From the NCBI RefSeq assembly GCF_029962835.1, contig NC_080577.1, forward strand, positions 30,982,501-31,046,500: a DNA stretch of 64,000 bases. Reading direction: 5' to 3'. A program made the translations under genes and the position numbers. The notes under the pieces were generated by a model. The model searched no databases. It saw only the letters and a program-made list of their open reading frames with translations, and had not been told where the DNA came from. Below, one piece after another: positions 1-13,952 of this stretch; position 1 is the stretch's first letter; every line of letters starts with the position of its first letter. Source of the DNA: Magnolia sinica. Taxonomy: Eukaryota > Streptophyta > Magnoliopsida > Magnoliales > Magnoliaceae.

Positions 1-3000
1 AATCACATTTACTAATGACAAGTTGCCACCAGAAGGCCGCAAACATGGGTGTTCGCTAAACATAGCTGTCCGTTATAGGGATCTAAGGTCCCTCTGGTCC
101 TTATTGATAACGGATCAAGCTTGAATATCTGCTCCATGAGGACTGCTGACCATCTTGGGATCGAACCATCCACCTTCAGACCCATTGACATGAGTGTTAG
201 AGTCTTTGACAACTCCCGAAGGCAAGTAGAGGTAGAAATAGACATGGAGATACAAATCGGACCAGATGTATCAACTATCACTTTCCAAGTCCTTGATATC
301 TCTACCTCATTTAACCTCCTATTGGGATGACCCTTGCTCCATGCCATTAGGGAAATCCCATCAACTCTCCACAAAAGGGTTAAATTTCCTTCCGGGAAAA
401 GAGTCATCTCTGTACTGGCTGAGCCTGAGATCATCCTACTAGCAGCGATCGCTACCCCAGAACCTGATATCCTGGTAATTGACATCCAGCAAGCGGAGGG
501 CGACATACCATACCATAGTTTCAAAATTGAAACTGTGAATTCCATCACCAATCCCTATCCACTCGCCCTAGAGTATGTCATCCCTCCTGCTGAACATCAA
601 ATCCTTAATACCGTACCGAATTTCATGGAAAAGGTACGATAGTCAGACAAGCTGTGGCAAATAAACAAAGATAGGGACTGGAATATCGACCCTCGCCAGA
701 GGAGCAAGCCGTAAGGCCCAAGAAGAGAAAGCCATTCAAATACACACCTATTTGGTTTGTCAAATTCGGGATGATTTGTGGAGGTAAGGTGTTTACCCTA
801 GAGGAGAAATTTTAGGGGCTAAATTTATCAGAAAATCATAGTCAGGAATCTATCTGGCTGGCAATACGATGGGATAAGATCATCAGAGCCCCAAAAAAGC
901 ATACAATACAAGGGGCAAAACCACCCAACCCATCAGATAAAACTAGGGCATGAGAGCGGGATCACCTGCAAAAGACTGTGACCAAGGGCCAGAAGTGCCC
1001 TATACAGAACCAACAAACAAGGACAAGGAATCACCCATCATCAGCCAGGGGGAGAACCTCCCACTGGCCACTCAGAGCAACAAGGGGCAAAAACAGCCCA
1101 TCCATTGGATCGAAAAAGGGAAGTGGCCTTCCCTTGATTGGACAAACGTCAGGATTCCATAGGAAAGAGGATCAGAGGAACCAGAAGAGCTTCAACTTCT
1201 GAGCGAAGAACATGGGTCAGATACGGATTCTGAACACAATCCAACAGACATCATGGTCATTGGATCAGATAACCCGTCGATGCTGTTGGATCATGCCAAC
1301 AAGATAAAAAAGGGACATGAACAAAACTGGTCAGCCATCCCCCTGACATTCGAATCGGCCGGTAAGCCATCCAAGGGTGCCGATCTAAAAAAAAATGCCA
1401 CCGTAAATAGCAATTGGCACCCCAAACCAGGTCAAGATCAATCATGGTTTGCCACACCATCCTGTTCGGGGTCCCTTGGAAGTAAAATTTAAAAAAATCA
1501 AAAAATCCCCCAAAATTTAAAAACATTAGATACTTCAGAAACACCAAAAAAATTAGATATCTGTCAAAATCCAAAAAAATCAGAAACTCTTCAAAAATAA
1601 AAAAAATAGTAGAAAACCTTTCAAAACCCACAAACAACATGTGCCAAATACACCAGTCACAACACTAGAGTTCAAAGTCAACTCATATGATTTTGATCTA
1701 GAGTTAGACTTCAAACTCATGGGTTTGGATGAAGTCTAAGATGAGGAAAATGTTGACCTAGCTCTTAAACTAAAGGATTTCCTCAAAAAGTTCGAAACAA
1801 AGGCCAACCTCATTGCAAATGATTTTAAAATTATGAACTTGGGATCATCGAAACTCCCTAAAGAAGTGCGTATTGGTAGATCCTTGCCTCAGGAATACAA
1901 GTAGAGGATGATAGAATTTTTGAAGCCTAGATTACCCAACTTTACGTTCTCCTAAGAAGACATGCCTGGACTTGATGAAGAGCTGGTAGTATATCAGTTG
2001 CCAACAAAACCCGAGATGAAGCCAGTAAAGTAAAAACTCCAAAGGATGAAACCAGAATGGGCCTTGAAAGTCCGTGATGAAGTCATCAAGCAATGTAACG
2101 CGGGATTCTTGGTAGTCTCCAACTACCCGAAATGGCTCGCAAATATCCTACTAGTTCTGAAGAAAGACGGCAAAGTCGGGATGTGCATCGACTTCCGGGA
2201 TTTGAACAAAGCCAGTCCCAAAGACGATTTTCCACTGCCTCACATCGACACACTGGTAGATAATACAACAGGACATAATTTTCTCATTCATGGACGGTTT
2301 CTCTGGATACAATCAAATCAAGATGGCCATTGAAGATCGCGAGAAGACATCCCTTATCCCGCCTTGGGGAACCTTCTGCTATTAAGTTATGCCATTTGGG
2401 TTAAAGAATATTGGGGCCACATATCAGCGAGCCATGACTGCTTTGTTCCATGACATGATAAATAAAGAAATGAAAATCTACATGGACGACATGATCGTCA
2501 AGTCTCGCACGATGGAAGGACACTTTGAAGATCTAAAAAAACTCTTCGATTGACTAGAAAAGTTCAAACTCCATCTCAATTCGCAGAAATACATCTTCGG
2601 TGTAATCGGGGGCAAGCTGCTAGGCTTCATCGTTAGCGAAGATGGCATCAGGGTCGATGAAACTATGACAAAAGCCATCATCAAAATGCCATCTCCAAGT
2701 ATTGAGAAAAAAATTTGGGGCTTCCTCGGGCAAATACAGTACATTAGCCGATTCATTGCTCAGCTCATGCCCATTTGTAAGCCCATATTTAAGCTCCTAA
2801 GGAAAAATTCCCCAAAAGAATGGACCAACGATTGTCAGGCTTCCTTCGATAAGATCAAGAGTCATTTGTTAAAACCTCCAGTGCTAGTGCCACCTACACC
2901 AGGTAGACCATTGTTGCTCTATATTTTCGTTGCAGCAGAAGCAACCAGATGCGTCCTCGGCCAACATGACATCTCAGGAAGGAAGGAACAAGCGATCTAT

Positions 3001-5100
3001 TATTTAAGCAGGAGATTCACCACTTACGAATCCAAGTATTCCAGCTTAGAGAAAACTTGCCTTGTTCTAGTCTGGGCGACACAATGGCTTCATCAATACA
3101 TGATCTCCTATCCTCCTTCTACTCACTCGCATGGATCCATTAAAATACCTATTCGAAAAGCCAGCACTAACAGACAGAATCGCGAAATGGCAACTGCTAC
3201 TCTCTGAATTCGACATCACCTATGTTACTCAGAAAGCAATCAAAGGGCAAGCACTGACCGACCACCTAGCAGTACACTCCCTGCCTGATTATCAACCATT
3301 GAAGACCTTCTTCCCTGACGAAGACATCCTCCTGATCGAGGGAAAAGAAGAAAGGAAGGCAGGAGAATGGACTCTCTTCTTCGATGGAGCCGCCAATTCA
3401 AAAGGAAGCAGAGTGGGAGCAATTCTCTATTCCCCTGATGACGTCTCGATTCCCATCTCTAGGCGCTTAGCATTTAATTACATAAACAATGCGGCCGAAT
3501 ATGAAGCATGTATCACCGGTCTAAAAGAAGCCATCATCCTTAATGTGAAAAGATTGCGGGTCTTCAGAGATTCGCAACTCATCATCAACCAGACAAACAG
3601 TAAATGGAGGACTAAGGATGAAAAGCTGATCCCTTATCACGTCTATCTGGAGAATCTAAGCGAGGAGTTTGATGAAGTTACATTCTCATACATGCCCCGA
3701 GCCAAAAATCAATTCGCAGATGCACTCACTACCCTTGCTTCAATGCTAGAGATTCCTAAAGGAATTTTTGAGTGGGGGCTTACCGTAGAGCTTCAAGAGG
3801 AGCCTGCCTTCTGTCTGCAGATTGATGAAGTAGAAGCCTCCCCTAGCAGCCATCCTTGGTACACGGACATTAAAGAATATCTCAAGCACCATAAATATCT
3901 TAAAGAAGCTACATCAATCGATCGTCGTACTATCTAATGGTTGGCAGCTCAATTTACAATTAGTGGAGGTATCCTCTACAAGCGATCCTCCAATCATGTC
4001 CTCCTTCATTGCATGGATGAGACAGAAGCAGTCGAAATCATGTTAGAAATTCATGAAAGGGTATGCGGCCCACACATGAATGGTCACATGATGATTAAAA
4101 ATATTCTATGGCTAGGCTATTATTGACTAACGATGGAGACAGTCTGCTACAAATGTGTCAGGAAGTGCTTCAAATGTAAGAACATGCAAGTCAAATCCAT
4201 GCGCCTACTTCTGAAGTATACAATCTGACAACACCATGGCCTTTCTCTGTATGGGGTCTTGACATCATCGGGAAGGTCAATCCAAAAGCTTCAAATGGGT
4301 ACGAATATATCCTAGTGGTAGTGGACTATTTCACGAAGTGGATAGAAGCAACATCCTATAGCACCATCGCAGCGTCTCATATGGTGAAATTTATGAAGAA
4401 CAACATCATTAGCTGATACGGAATCTCCCATGCCATCATTACAGACAATGGGTTGCCTTTCGTCAATAGAAGGATGGGTGAGTTCCTTAAAAAATTTAAA
4501 ATCCAACGCCATCGATCAAGTCCCTACCGCCCTAAGATGAATGGTGGAGTCAAAGCCGCCAACAAAATAATCATTCGAATACTGGAAAAAATGGTCAAAA
4601 CATATCGTGACTGGTCGAAAATGCTCCCATCCATACTTTGGGCTTATCGGACGTCTGTACGGTCTGTTACAAGCGCAACTCCTTTCGAACTCACATACGG
4701 AATGGGGGCAGTACTACTAGTCGAAGTCAAAATACTATCTTTCAGAGTATTACTGGAGAGCGAAGTTAAGGAAGGCGAGTAGCAACAAGCAAGATATGAT
4801 CAACTGGAAGATAAAAAGTGCATGCGCGCACTAAGTCACTCACATTGCTATCAAAGGAGGAACACATAGGACAACACGAGGGTCTGAAAGAGGAGCTTCA
4901 GGGTCGGCGACATGATTATGAATCACATCTTACCGTCGCACTTACCAGACCCCAGAGGCAAGTTTAAACCTTCCTGGGATGGGCCGCTGATAATTCGAGA
5001 AGTAATTCCAGGCAGTGCCCTTCGGCTCACCAACATGAGAGGAGAAGATCTTTCTGAGCCCATAACGCCGACAACGTAAAAATCTATCACGGATAACCAT
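1..5100 (+). pseudogene. Tat-type pol remnant: protease, RT, RNase H, second RNase H, integrase
   Basis: The aspartic protease region is at about 1-640; the stretch around 121-330 reads like retropepsin, ending in an SFNLLLG-type motif. A linker at about 640-2040 is lysine- and proline-rich. Reverse transcriptase follows at about 2046-2880, with CIDFRDLNKASPKDDFPLP near 2180-2240 and the YMDD catalytic motif near 2479-2490. The RT-linked RNase H is at about 2880-3230. A second RNase H lies at about 3360-3760, with FFDGAANSKGSRVG and an NNAAEYEA motif. Integrase runs from about 3941 to 5100: zinc-binding region, then a core with DIIGKVNPK near 4260 and TDNGLPFVNRRMG near 4441. The coding frame is broken in more than a dozen places, so this is a fossil. 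Domain order is as expected for Ty3/gypsy Tat. Confidence 0.88.
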
Positions 5101-5239
5101 ACCTGACTTCATCAATAATTACAATCATAAGGCTAGGGATCAAAAGACAAGAAATAAGCTATCCTGAGACATACCCATCATTCATTCCCCAAAAAAGGAA
5201 AAAAGAAAAAGAAAAAAAAGTAGTCCAAAAAAGGAATAT

Positions 5240-8200
5240 TATAACGCCCTGAAAATTGGGGTCGTGTATACGCTCGACTCCCAAGTTCCCGGGTATCACT
5301 TATAACCAATTTTATTGTTTTAAGTTTAATCCGATTTAATGAGCAGCATGGAATTACTTGGAGCATGAGTAACAATTACATCTAAACTACTAAAATTGAA
5401 GTGGCTAAATGTATAAAAGTCCAAAATAATATCCATGGGTCGCATAAGGCGTCGCCCAGTAAAAATATAAAAGAATAATACATCCAAAAGAATAGTGTGA
5501 TGAGTTCACCACTCAGCAATCCAAAATCCGTCTGCTAAACCTATGATGAATTGACCATCAGCTAGAAGCAGGACAGCTCATCCTCCTCGTCAATGCTCGC
5601 ACCACACGACTCCTCGGACTCAGCATCACCTGTAGCTACTGAAGAGTCTGGTTGGTGTTTTAAAACACTAACCCAGAGTGGGAGTTAGTGATCAACTCAG
5701 TCGGTGCTATTAGTCTTAAGTTACGACAAGCATTAATTATATTATGAAGTTAATGAAAGGCATACATTCACAGATCTGTAACTAGTCTTATTAATGCATA
5801 TGCATGAATTATGATATAATGCATGATCTCGCAATAACACTCCCTCGAGCGACTCCATCTAATGATCGCGTATGACCAGCACTCCCTTATTGCGACCTCA
5901 ACTACCAAGTCGCCAACCTAACTAATGCGATGAGAACGTGATAGTGTTAGTCGAGTTCTTAATTAATTCCATTCATCCAGCAGGTTGGGAAAACTGGTAC
6001 ACCCCACATATCAATGCCCTCAACTAGCTTTGAGGCCAAGGCCCCTCAACGTGGGAGGCCAGAACCCCACGATCCTTGATCCCATCAGGTTCCCCATCCT
6101 CGATTTCAAGCACATAAGGAGTGTTGAGAAGTGGGATTGCTCGCGGTCACTATGGGGAGGCTCGTCACCCCATCGTAGGCCAACAACTCAGACAGAGTGT
6201 CTCATTCCACCATGCCTAGCTCTCGAGTCAGTGGATCGGGTTCAAATTGTTATCAATGGGCTCCAATGGTTGAAGGGTGTTCCAGGTTCTATACAGGTGT
6301 GAGCAGACAGGGTTAATAAATATGGTTGGTCAGTACGTGGACTAGACCGTTTGAGTCCAGGCGAGTACGTAACGGACGACATCGGGTACAAGCAACCCAT
6401 GTAGTCCAACTACTGTTGCCCATTCGTATCCGCCCAAATCCGTCGGCCTAGCTTCAGGAAAGTCTTACCAACGGGACCACCTTCTCTCACCTCAGTTTCC
6501 TGACCAAATTAAGGATTTGAGGGTATTCAATAACACTTCAACCAATCAGAATTCATCATCCAACACAAGTGATGTCATGCACTCATACATCAAACTTATA
6601 AATTCAGATTTTTCTATAATTGCAAATACTAACAATAACATGAAATAAATGTGTATGTGTAGTTTATGGGGTTAACGAAACGACTAAGGATTGTATATAT
6701 ATATATATATCTCATAACATAAAAATACAGCAAGGGTTAATGTATCATACATGCTACAAAGAAATATTATTCAAGAATCAAGTATGAGATGAATCATGTA
6801 ATCACCAAGTTCATGCCCAATCATGTGAGGAACAACAATAATTCATAATCATTTCATGTCATTTGGGAGGATCTTTCATACAAGATCTTAGCTAGGTTTT
6901 CTCTTAAATTATTCAAATACATCACCTGAACATACATAATCATTAAATTCACACTAAAATTGGTGCTAGGCCACCTAAGAATAATAGTCCGCACCTTGTG
7001 ACGAACCGCTCGATTCACGGCGCTCGTAGGGTTATAGTATTAAGAAATCATCATTGAGATGCCTAAATAAGCATACAAGCTTGTAAGAATTGGAAAGGAT
7101 TAAACACAAGATACAAACCTACAAACATAACTCAATACCTACCGTCAATTATCGCCGAATCGACACCAATGAAGGACAATGTTGCTAGAGGAGATGAGAG
7201 GGTGAAGGTGCATAAACCCTCATGCTTCCAAGCTCTCCCTCTCTCTTTCTCCTCCTTTCTCCTCTTTCTCTACTCCCTTTCTCCCTTTCTTTCCCCTAGG
7301 CTAAATTCATATGGGGAGAGGGGTGCCCAAATGAAACCCTTATATAGGGCCAGATTTGGTTTAAATGGCCTTAAGGGCTAGATTTTTACTATATTAGCCC
7401 TATGGGAGGGTCTTTCTAACCTCTAGGGCCCACTATGGGGCGTACATATTGATATACAATGTAGGATAGTTAGCCCTAATGATGATCTACGTATGGATAT
7501 GATCGGCCCACCACTTGGATGCGCCGATTAACAGATATGATTAGAAGTCTGTTCAATGGTCACCAATGGTCGATCGGGGCTGCGGCTATATGGATATGAG
7601 CAGGGAAATATCCTTACTCTACGTGTGAAGTTTGGTTGTAAACTGACAGTCCGAAATCCTCGACTTTGCCTAAGAGTGGATGACCTAATTCACTTAAGTT
7701 TCAGCTTCTTCCTTTAGGGTATTTGCACTTCTCATGCACTCGTCCTTTGACTCAAGTTGAGCGGTTCTGGATAGTACCTAGGTCCGACTCCCGCGATGGA
7801 CGTCGAGCCCAGTAAGATGGACATTATTCTATAGTTTTAGAACTAGTGGCCCACTAACGAGCGGTCTAGAGCTTGTTCAAAAAATTGGGGCATTTTTAGA
7901 ATGGATTAGGTATTGAGATTTCTCATGGGCAATGATTGGGGTTTGGATTAACTATGTTCATAGCGTGGCCCATTCATAATTAATGAAAGTGGAGATTTGG
8001 TCATGATTACTCTAAACCGTCGGTTTTAGGGTAAAAGAGTAACGGGGTTGATTTAGTCTATTAGTTAAGATCCGGGCCTTATCTAACTCGGCTTTGGTTA
8101 TATCTTTAATTTAGTTATGATTATCTTGATTAGTTAGTGATAGGTCGGTTAGATTTGAGCCCTATGTGAGTAAATCATGGGGCTAAACTTGATGTTCAAG

Positions 8201-8388
8201 TGATCGGGCGGATTCGTTGGCTTCTTACAATTGATTAATCGGACTTGTGCGGTTCTTTACTGGTTCCACCCGTGCATAAACTAACATTGAGTGCAAATGG
8301 CCAGTAGGTAATAATATAAGTTAATTATATTAAAACAAAATTCAAGGATTTTTGGAGATCCAAAACAGTGAAAATCCAGGACGTTACA
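5240..8388 (-). repeat. 3' LTR (element orientation) of the LARD-type element
   Basis: 3149-bp LTR, about 220 bp longer than its partner. The minus strand carries a TATATA-type box at 7341-7346 next to a polypyrimidine-rich stretch (7220-7300), both also found in the partner. A short (TA)n run is near 6697-6709. The open frame at 5985-6302 is repeated in the partner LTR and is not a gene. Confidence 0.88.
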
Positions 8389-11023
8389 ATCTACCCCCCT
8401 TAAAAACAATTTCATCCCCGAAATTGCCTAAGGGTAATAAGTAAAGATTTTATTATTTCATTTACTTAAGTTTTATTGATTTCAAGTTTATATATGTGGT
8501 AGGGTGTGTACTATCTATGTTAGTCTGGCTCATTTTAGTCTACCCCCCTTAAAACTTTTTCACCCTGATGGTTTACTACAATTTATTTATTTATCTATTT
8601 ATTTTTAAAGATTTGGATTCGTGATGACGATTTTTCTCTATTTAAAGTAAAAATATTTATTTTTAATCTTCGACCAACACGGAGAGACGGTTGTAATGGG
8701 CTTGAACCCGATACGTTGATCATCTACCTAACCAGGGTAGAAGGCTCATCGTATCCCTTCTTCGTCCTTGAGGATCCTGGTGTTCTGCTTGGTCAAAGCA
8801 GTGAGTCCATTGGTAGTCGCTCAGGATTGAGAATTGGGTCAAGCCGCGAATGCTTCGCAGGTGTTTACTTCTGTAATTCTGTAGTCCGATCAATCTAAAT
8901 GTTTAGGGAATGACCATCATTGAAAAGTTTAAATCTCCTATTTATAAGGTTGCTCTTTGGGTCTTAGTTTAAGAGAGTCCTCATTTTAATTTATGCCCAA
9001 ATTGGGGTTAATAAATCTCTCAATATGCCTATGGTCAAAGATTATCCTAAAAAGTTTCTAAAGGCACAAAATTTTATATGAATCACTATTTCAATCTTAT
9101 GACTAGTGGGTTATGAGCAGACTATACTTTGGTTTCATAAATTTTAAGAATGAAGGAATAGTCGAAAGTTTTAAGGTATTCTAGAGGTTTGGAGTGCTAA
9201 TAACGCTAATAAGGACGCAGAAAGGCAAAGATGAAGGATATCATCTTCTCGATGTTGTTTGAACCTTGAGTCCATAAGAGAATAGGAAAACTCAATATAT
9301 TTTACTGTAGTCCGCCTCTAACATGAGCTTACAGAGTATTAAACTATGAAACTCAATCCTACTTAAGGGTCCTAACTTAATTACACCAAAACAACTTAAA
9401 CAAATACATATATGTAATCAAATTTAATCACGGAATGATTTGTAGCATGATTATAAATAATTCCTAAATAGACATCCAATGTTAAACTTTAATATGAAAA
9501 GACATGACTAGTCTATTGGCAACTCGAAGTTGCAGAAATTTTTTGTTTTCAACCTTTCTATTATTTGTAACATATTCGTCACCTTTTGTTACGATATTAT
9601 TTTTAATATTTTTTTTAGTAATCCATCATTAAGCTTACTTTTATTTTATAAAATTTCATTTTATTTTAAGTTCCACAAAAATTATAAAAATTCAGAAAGT
9701 GCTAGTTGTCCCAAACTAATGATTTTCTGTTTGTTTCTAAAATACCTTTACTGCTTGTAACGTTTTTCATACTTAAAGTAAATAAATTATTTTTTATATT
9801 TTTATAATGAGTTTTCAGTAAGTTTATCCTCATATTATAAAATTTCATCCCATTTTGAGTTGTATAAAAATTATTAAAATTCTAGAAGTGACAGTTGTTT
9901 GAAACTAATGATTTTTTTTTTTAGATGATTACAAAATGTCTCTATTTCTTATAAGGTTTCTTATACTTTTGGTAACTAAATTATTTTTAAAATTTTTATA
10001 ATGTTTTATAATTAAGCTTAAAGTCATAAATTTTTTTTGTTTATCTCATTTGGATTTTTAGATAAATTATTAAAATTCTAGGAGTAGCAACTGTCTGAAA
10101 TTAGAATTTTTTGGATAGTTGGAAAAACATCTTAAGTTTAATTATATTTAAAATTATATTTTATTTTTTTTCTTATTTTTATATAAATTTAGACTCATCA
10201 AGATTTAATATAACTTTTGAATCACTTAAATTGGAGTTGTAACGAAGGAAATATGAATTTTTGGAGTCGACCCAAAATTGCAGGAAATTTCGGTGGGGGG
10301 GCCACGCCGATCCGGCAGGGGCCACGCCGTCTGGTGGCGGGGGCCACGTAATCCCCTAGACTATCAGCGGGGGTTGCGGCAAGGGCCATGCAGTTCCCTG
10401 GACTGTCGGCAGGGGCTGCGGCGGGGGCCACGCCGTCCCCTGGATCGTCGGCGGGGGCTAGCCGGGGGCCACGCCGGCCAGGAGGGGCTGCTTGTTCTTC
10501 AGTTTCCCGGGCATGGGTAATGCCCCCTGGGACATTCTATATATGAATTTAGGGTAGGAGAAGCTGATCTATGCAATGAGCGTAGTCAATTAACGAGATT
10601 CCTCCTGGTTAGTGGTAAAAATCCAATTTATTTACATTTTCACTATTTACGGCAAATTTTCATTCATCCATAGTTCTTTATCCCCAAATGGGTTGGAAGT
10701 ATCGAGTTTGGCTTGATGTTAGCTCATTTGGTCTAGGGTAATGGTTTCGACCGTCTAGTTGCTCAGTTTGGGGCTCGTTCCAATCAATGGGCTGAGGTAC
10801 TGTAAGACCCTCAGATCCATTTCTTAGCGTCATTACACTCTCTCACTCCCCAATCCTAACTCTCTGGAAGTCTTACCTTTCGTTTAAGATTTGTCAATTC
10901 GATGCATGGGGTGGTTCCTAACAGTCCGGTTTTCCATTGTGTTTCTTCTCAAGTCAGCAGACGTGCTAGTGAGTTCATAGTCCACGACCTAATTAATTCC
11001 AAACCATTACTCTGATACCAACT
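8389..11023 (-). other. Interior of the LARD-type element, no coding domain seen
   Basis: The stretch holds a polypurine tract at its left end (8389-8401 on the minus strand), with a second near-identical tract near 8540-8552. An AT-rich block lies at about 9500-10260, and a GC-rich tandem repeat at about 10300-10490. The primer-binding site is at 11010-11020 on the minus strand. I found no gag, protease, RT or integrase motif on either strand. Confidence 0.75.
10300..10490. repeat. GC-rich tandem repeat, unit about 54 bp
   Basis: About three imperfect units share GGGGCCACG... CCCTGGACT-GTCGGC-GGGG-CTGCGG. The block is strikingly GC-rich inside an AT-rich interior. It lies in what would be the leader of the minus-strand element, downstream of the primer site. 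Confidence 0.75.
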
Positions 11024-13952
11024 TGTAACGCCTTGAAAATTAGGGGTCGTGCATATGCTCGACTCTTAAGTTTCCGAGTATCACTTATAACCAATTTTAC
11101 TATTTTAAGTTTAATCTGATTTAATGAGCAACATGGAATTAGTTGGAGCATGAGTCACAATTACATCTAAACTACAAAAATGGAAGTGGCTAAATGTATA
11201 CAAGTCTAAAATGATATCCATGGGTCGCATAAGGCGTTGCCCAGCAAAAATAGAAAAGAATAATACGTCCAAAAGAATAGTGTGCTGAGTCCACCACTCA
11301 GCAATCCAAAATCTGTCTGCTAAACCTATGGTGAACCGGCCATCAGCTGGAAGGAGGACAGCTCATCCTCCTCGTCAATGCTCATGGCGCATGGCTCCTT
11401 AGACTCAGCATCACCTGCAGTTACTGAAGAGTCTAGTTGGTGTTTTAAAACACCGTTCCAGAGTGGGAGTGAGTGATCAACTCAGTGGGTGCTATTAGTC
11501 TTAAGTTACGACAAGCATCAATTATATTATGAAGTTAATAAAAGGCATACATTCACAGATCGCTGACTAGTCTTGTTAATGCATATGCATGTATTATGAT
11601 ATGATGCATGACCTTGCAACAACACTCCCTCGAACGACTCTGTCTAACGATCACGTATAACCAACATTCCCTCATTGCGACCATAACTACTGAGTCACCA
11701 ACCAAACTAATGCGATGAGAACGTGATAGTGTTAGTCGAGTTCTTAATTAATTCTATTCATCCAGCAGGTTGGGAAAACTGGTACACCCCACATATCAAT
11801 GCCCTCAACTAGCTTCGAGGCCAAGGCCCCTCAACGTGGGAGGCCAGGAACCCATGATCCTTGATCCCATCGGGTTCCCCATCCCCGATTTCAAGCACAT
11901 GGGGATTGCTGAGAAGTGGGATCGCTCGCGGTCACTATGGGGAGGCTCGTCACCCCATCGTAGGCCAACAACTCAGACAGAGTGTCTCATTCCACCATGT
12001 CCGGCTCTCGAGTCAGTGGATCGGGTTCAAATTGTTATCAATGGGCTCCAATGGTTGAAGGGTGTTCCAGGTTCCATACAGGTGTGAGCAGACAGGGTTA
12101 ATAAATATGGTTGGTCAGTACGTGGACTAGACCATTTGAGTCCAGGCGAGTACGTAACGGACGACATCGAGTACAAGCAACCCATGTAGTCCAACTACTG
12201 TTGCCCATTCATATCCGCCCAAATCCGCCGGCCTCGCCTCAGGAAAGTCTTACCAACAGGACCACCTTCTCTCACCTCAGTTTCCTGACCAAATTAAGGA
12301 TTTGAGGGTATTCAATAACACTTCAACCAATCAGAATTCATCATCTAACACAAGTTATGTCATGCATTCATACATCAAACCTATAAATTCAAATTTTTCT
12401 ACCATTGCAACTACTAACAATAATATGAAAGAAATGTGTATGTATAGTGTATGTGGTTAACGAAACGACTAAGGATTGTATATGTATATATATATATATA
12501 TATATCTCATAGCATAAAAATACAACAAGGGTTAATGTATCATACATGCTACAAGGAAATATTATTCAAGAATCAAGTATGAGATGAATCATGTAATCAC
12601 CAAGTTCATGCCCGATCATGTGAGGAACAACAACAATTCATAATCATTTCATGTGAGGAACAACAACAACAAGACATAAACCTACAAACATAACTCAATA
12701 CCTACCTTTAATCATCGCCGAATTGACCCCAATGAAGGACAATGTTGCTATAGAGGAGATGAGAGGGTGAAGGTGTACAAACCCTCATGCTTCCAAGCTC
12801 TCCCTCTCTCTTTCTCTTCCTTTCTCCTCTTTCTCTTTTCCCTTTCTCCCTTTCTTTCTCCTAGGGTAAATTCGTATGGGGAGAGGGGTGCCTAAATGAA
12901 ACCCTTATATAGGGCCAGATTTAGTGTAAATGGTCTCAAGGGCTAAGTTTTTACTATACTAGACCTATGGGAGGGTCTTTCTAACCTCTAGGCCTCACTA
13001 TGGGGCATACATATTGATATACACCGTAAGATAGTTAGCTCTAATGATGATCTACGTATGAATATGATCAGCTCACCATTTGGATGTGCCGGTCGACAGA
13101 TTTGATTAGAAGTCTTTTCAACGGTCACAGATGGTCGATCGGGGCCGCGGCTATACGGATATGAGTAGGGAAATATCCTTACTCTACGTGTGAAGTTTGG
13201 TCGTAAACCGACAATCCAAAATCCTCAACTTTGCCTAAGAGTGGATGACCCAATTCACTTAAGTTTCAGCTTCTTCCTTTAGGGTATTTGCACTTCTCAT
13301 GCACTCGTCCTTTGACTCAAGTTGAGAGGTTCTGGACAATACCCTGGTCTGCCTCTCGCGATGGACGTCGAGCAAAATAAGATAGACATTATTCTATAGT
13401 TTTGGAACTAGTGGCCCCCTATTGAGCGTTCTAGAGCTTATTCAGAAAATCGGGGTATTTTTGGAATGAATTAGGTATTGAGATTTCTCATGGGCAATGA
13501 TTGGGGCTTGGATTAACTATGTTCATAGTGTGGCCCATTCATAACTAGTGAAAGTAGAGATTTAGTCATGATTACTCTAAATCGTCGATTTTAGGTTAAA
13601 AGAGTAACGGGGTTGATTTGGTTTTTTAGTTAAGTCCGGGCTTTATTTGACTAAGTTTCGGTTAGATCTTTAAGTTAGTTATGATAGTCTTGATTAATTA
13701 GAGATGGGTCAGTTAGATTTGGGCCCTATGTGAGTAAATCATGATGCTAAACTTAATATTCAAGTGATCGGGCGGATACGTTGGCTTCCTACAGTTGATT
13801 AATCGGACTTGTGCAGTTCTTTACTGGTTCCTCCCATGCATAAACTAACATTGAGTGCAAATGGCTAGTAGGTGATAAGATAAGTTAATTATATTAAAAC
13901 AAAATTCAAGGATTTTTGGAGATCCAAAATAGTGAAAATCCAGGATGTTACA
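11024..13952 (-). repeat. 5' LTR (element orientation) of the LARD-type element
   Basis: 2929-bp partner of the repeat at 5240-8388, with the same ends and a conserved TATATA-type box at 12906-12911 on the minus strand. It contains an extended (TA)n run near 12478-12508. It lies next to the primer-binding site at 11010-11020. Confidence 0.88.

Larger units (their letters stand above)
5240..13952 (-). mobile_element. Non-autonomous LTR element (LARD type) related to chromovirus gypsy elements, inserted in the Tat element
   Basis: Two long direct repeats, 5240-8388 and 11024-13952, begin with TGTAACG (first copy TATAACG) and end with CGTTACA. They are flanked by a perfect 5-bp target duplication AATAT (5235-5239 and 13953-13957). 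On the minus strand, a tract matching the initiator Met-tRNA primer site (TGGTATCAGAG) lies 3 bases from the right repeat at 11010-11020. A polypurine tract AAGGGGGGTAGAT abuts the left repeat at 8389-8401. Both place the element on the minus strand, so its 5' LTR is the right copy. The 2.6-kb interior shows no gag or pol, hence LARD type. The polypurine end style resembles plant Tekay/Del chromoviruses (inference). By eye the LTRs differ at roughly one base in ten where sampled, so it is fairly old. Confidence 0.88.

Noticed and set aside
5985-6302. 105-residue open frame, repeated at 11770-12087
   Set aside because: It lies within both LTRs of the LARD-type element and is conserved only because the LTRs are copies. 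No known domain.
10222-10520. Alanine/proline- and arginine/glycine-rich frames on both strands
   Set aside because: Both follow from the GC-rich 54-bp tandem repeat. No start context or domain.
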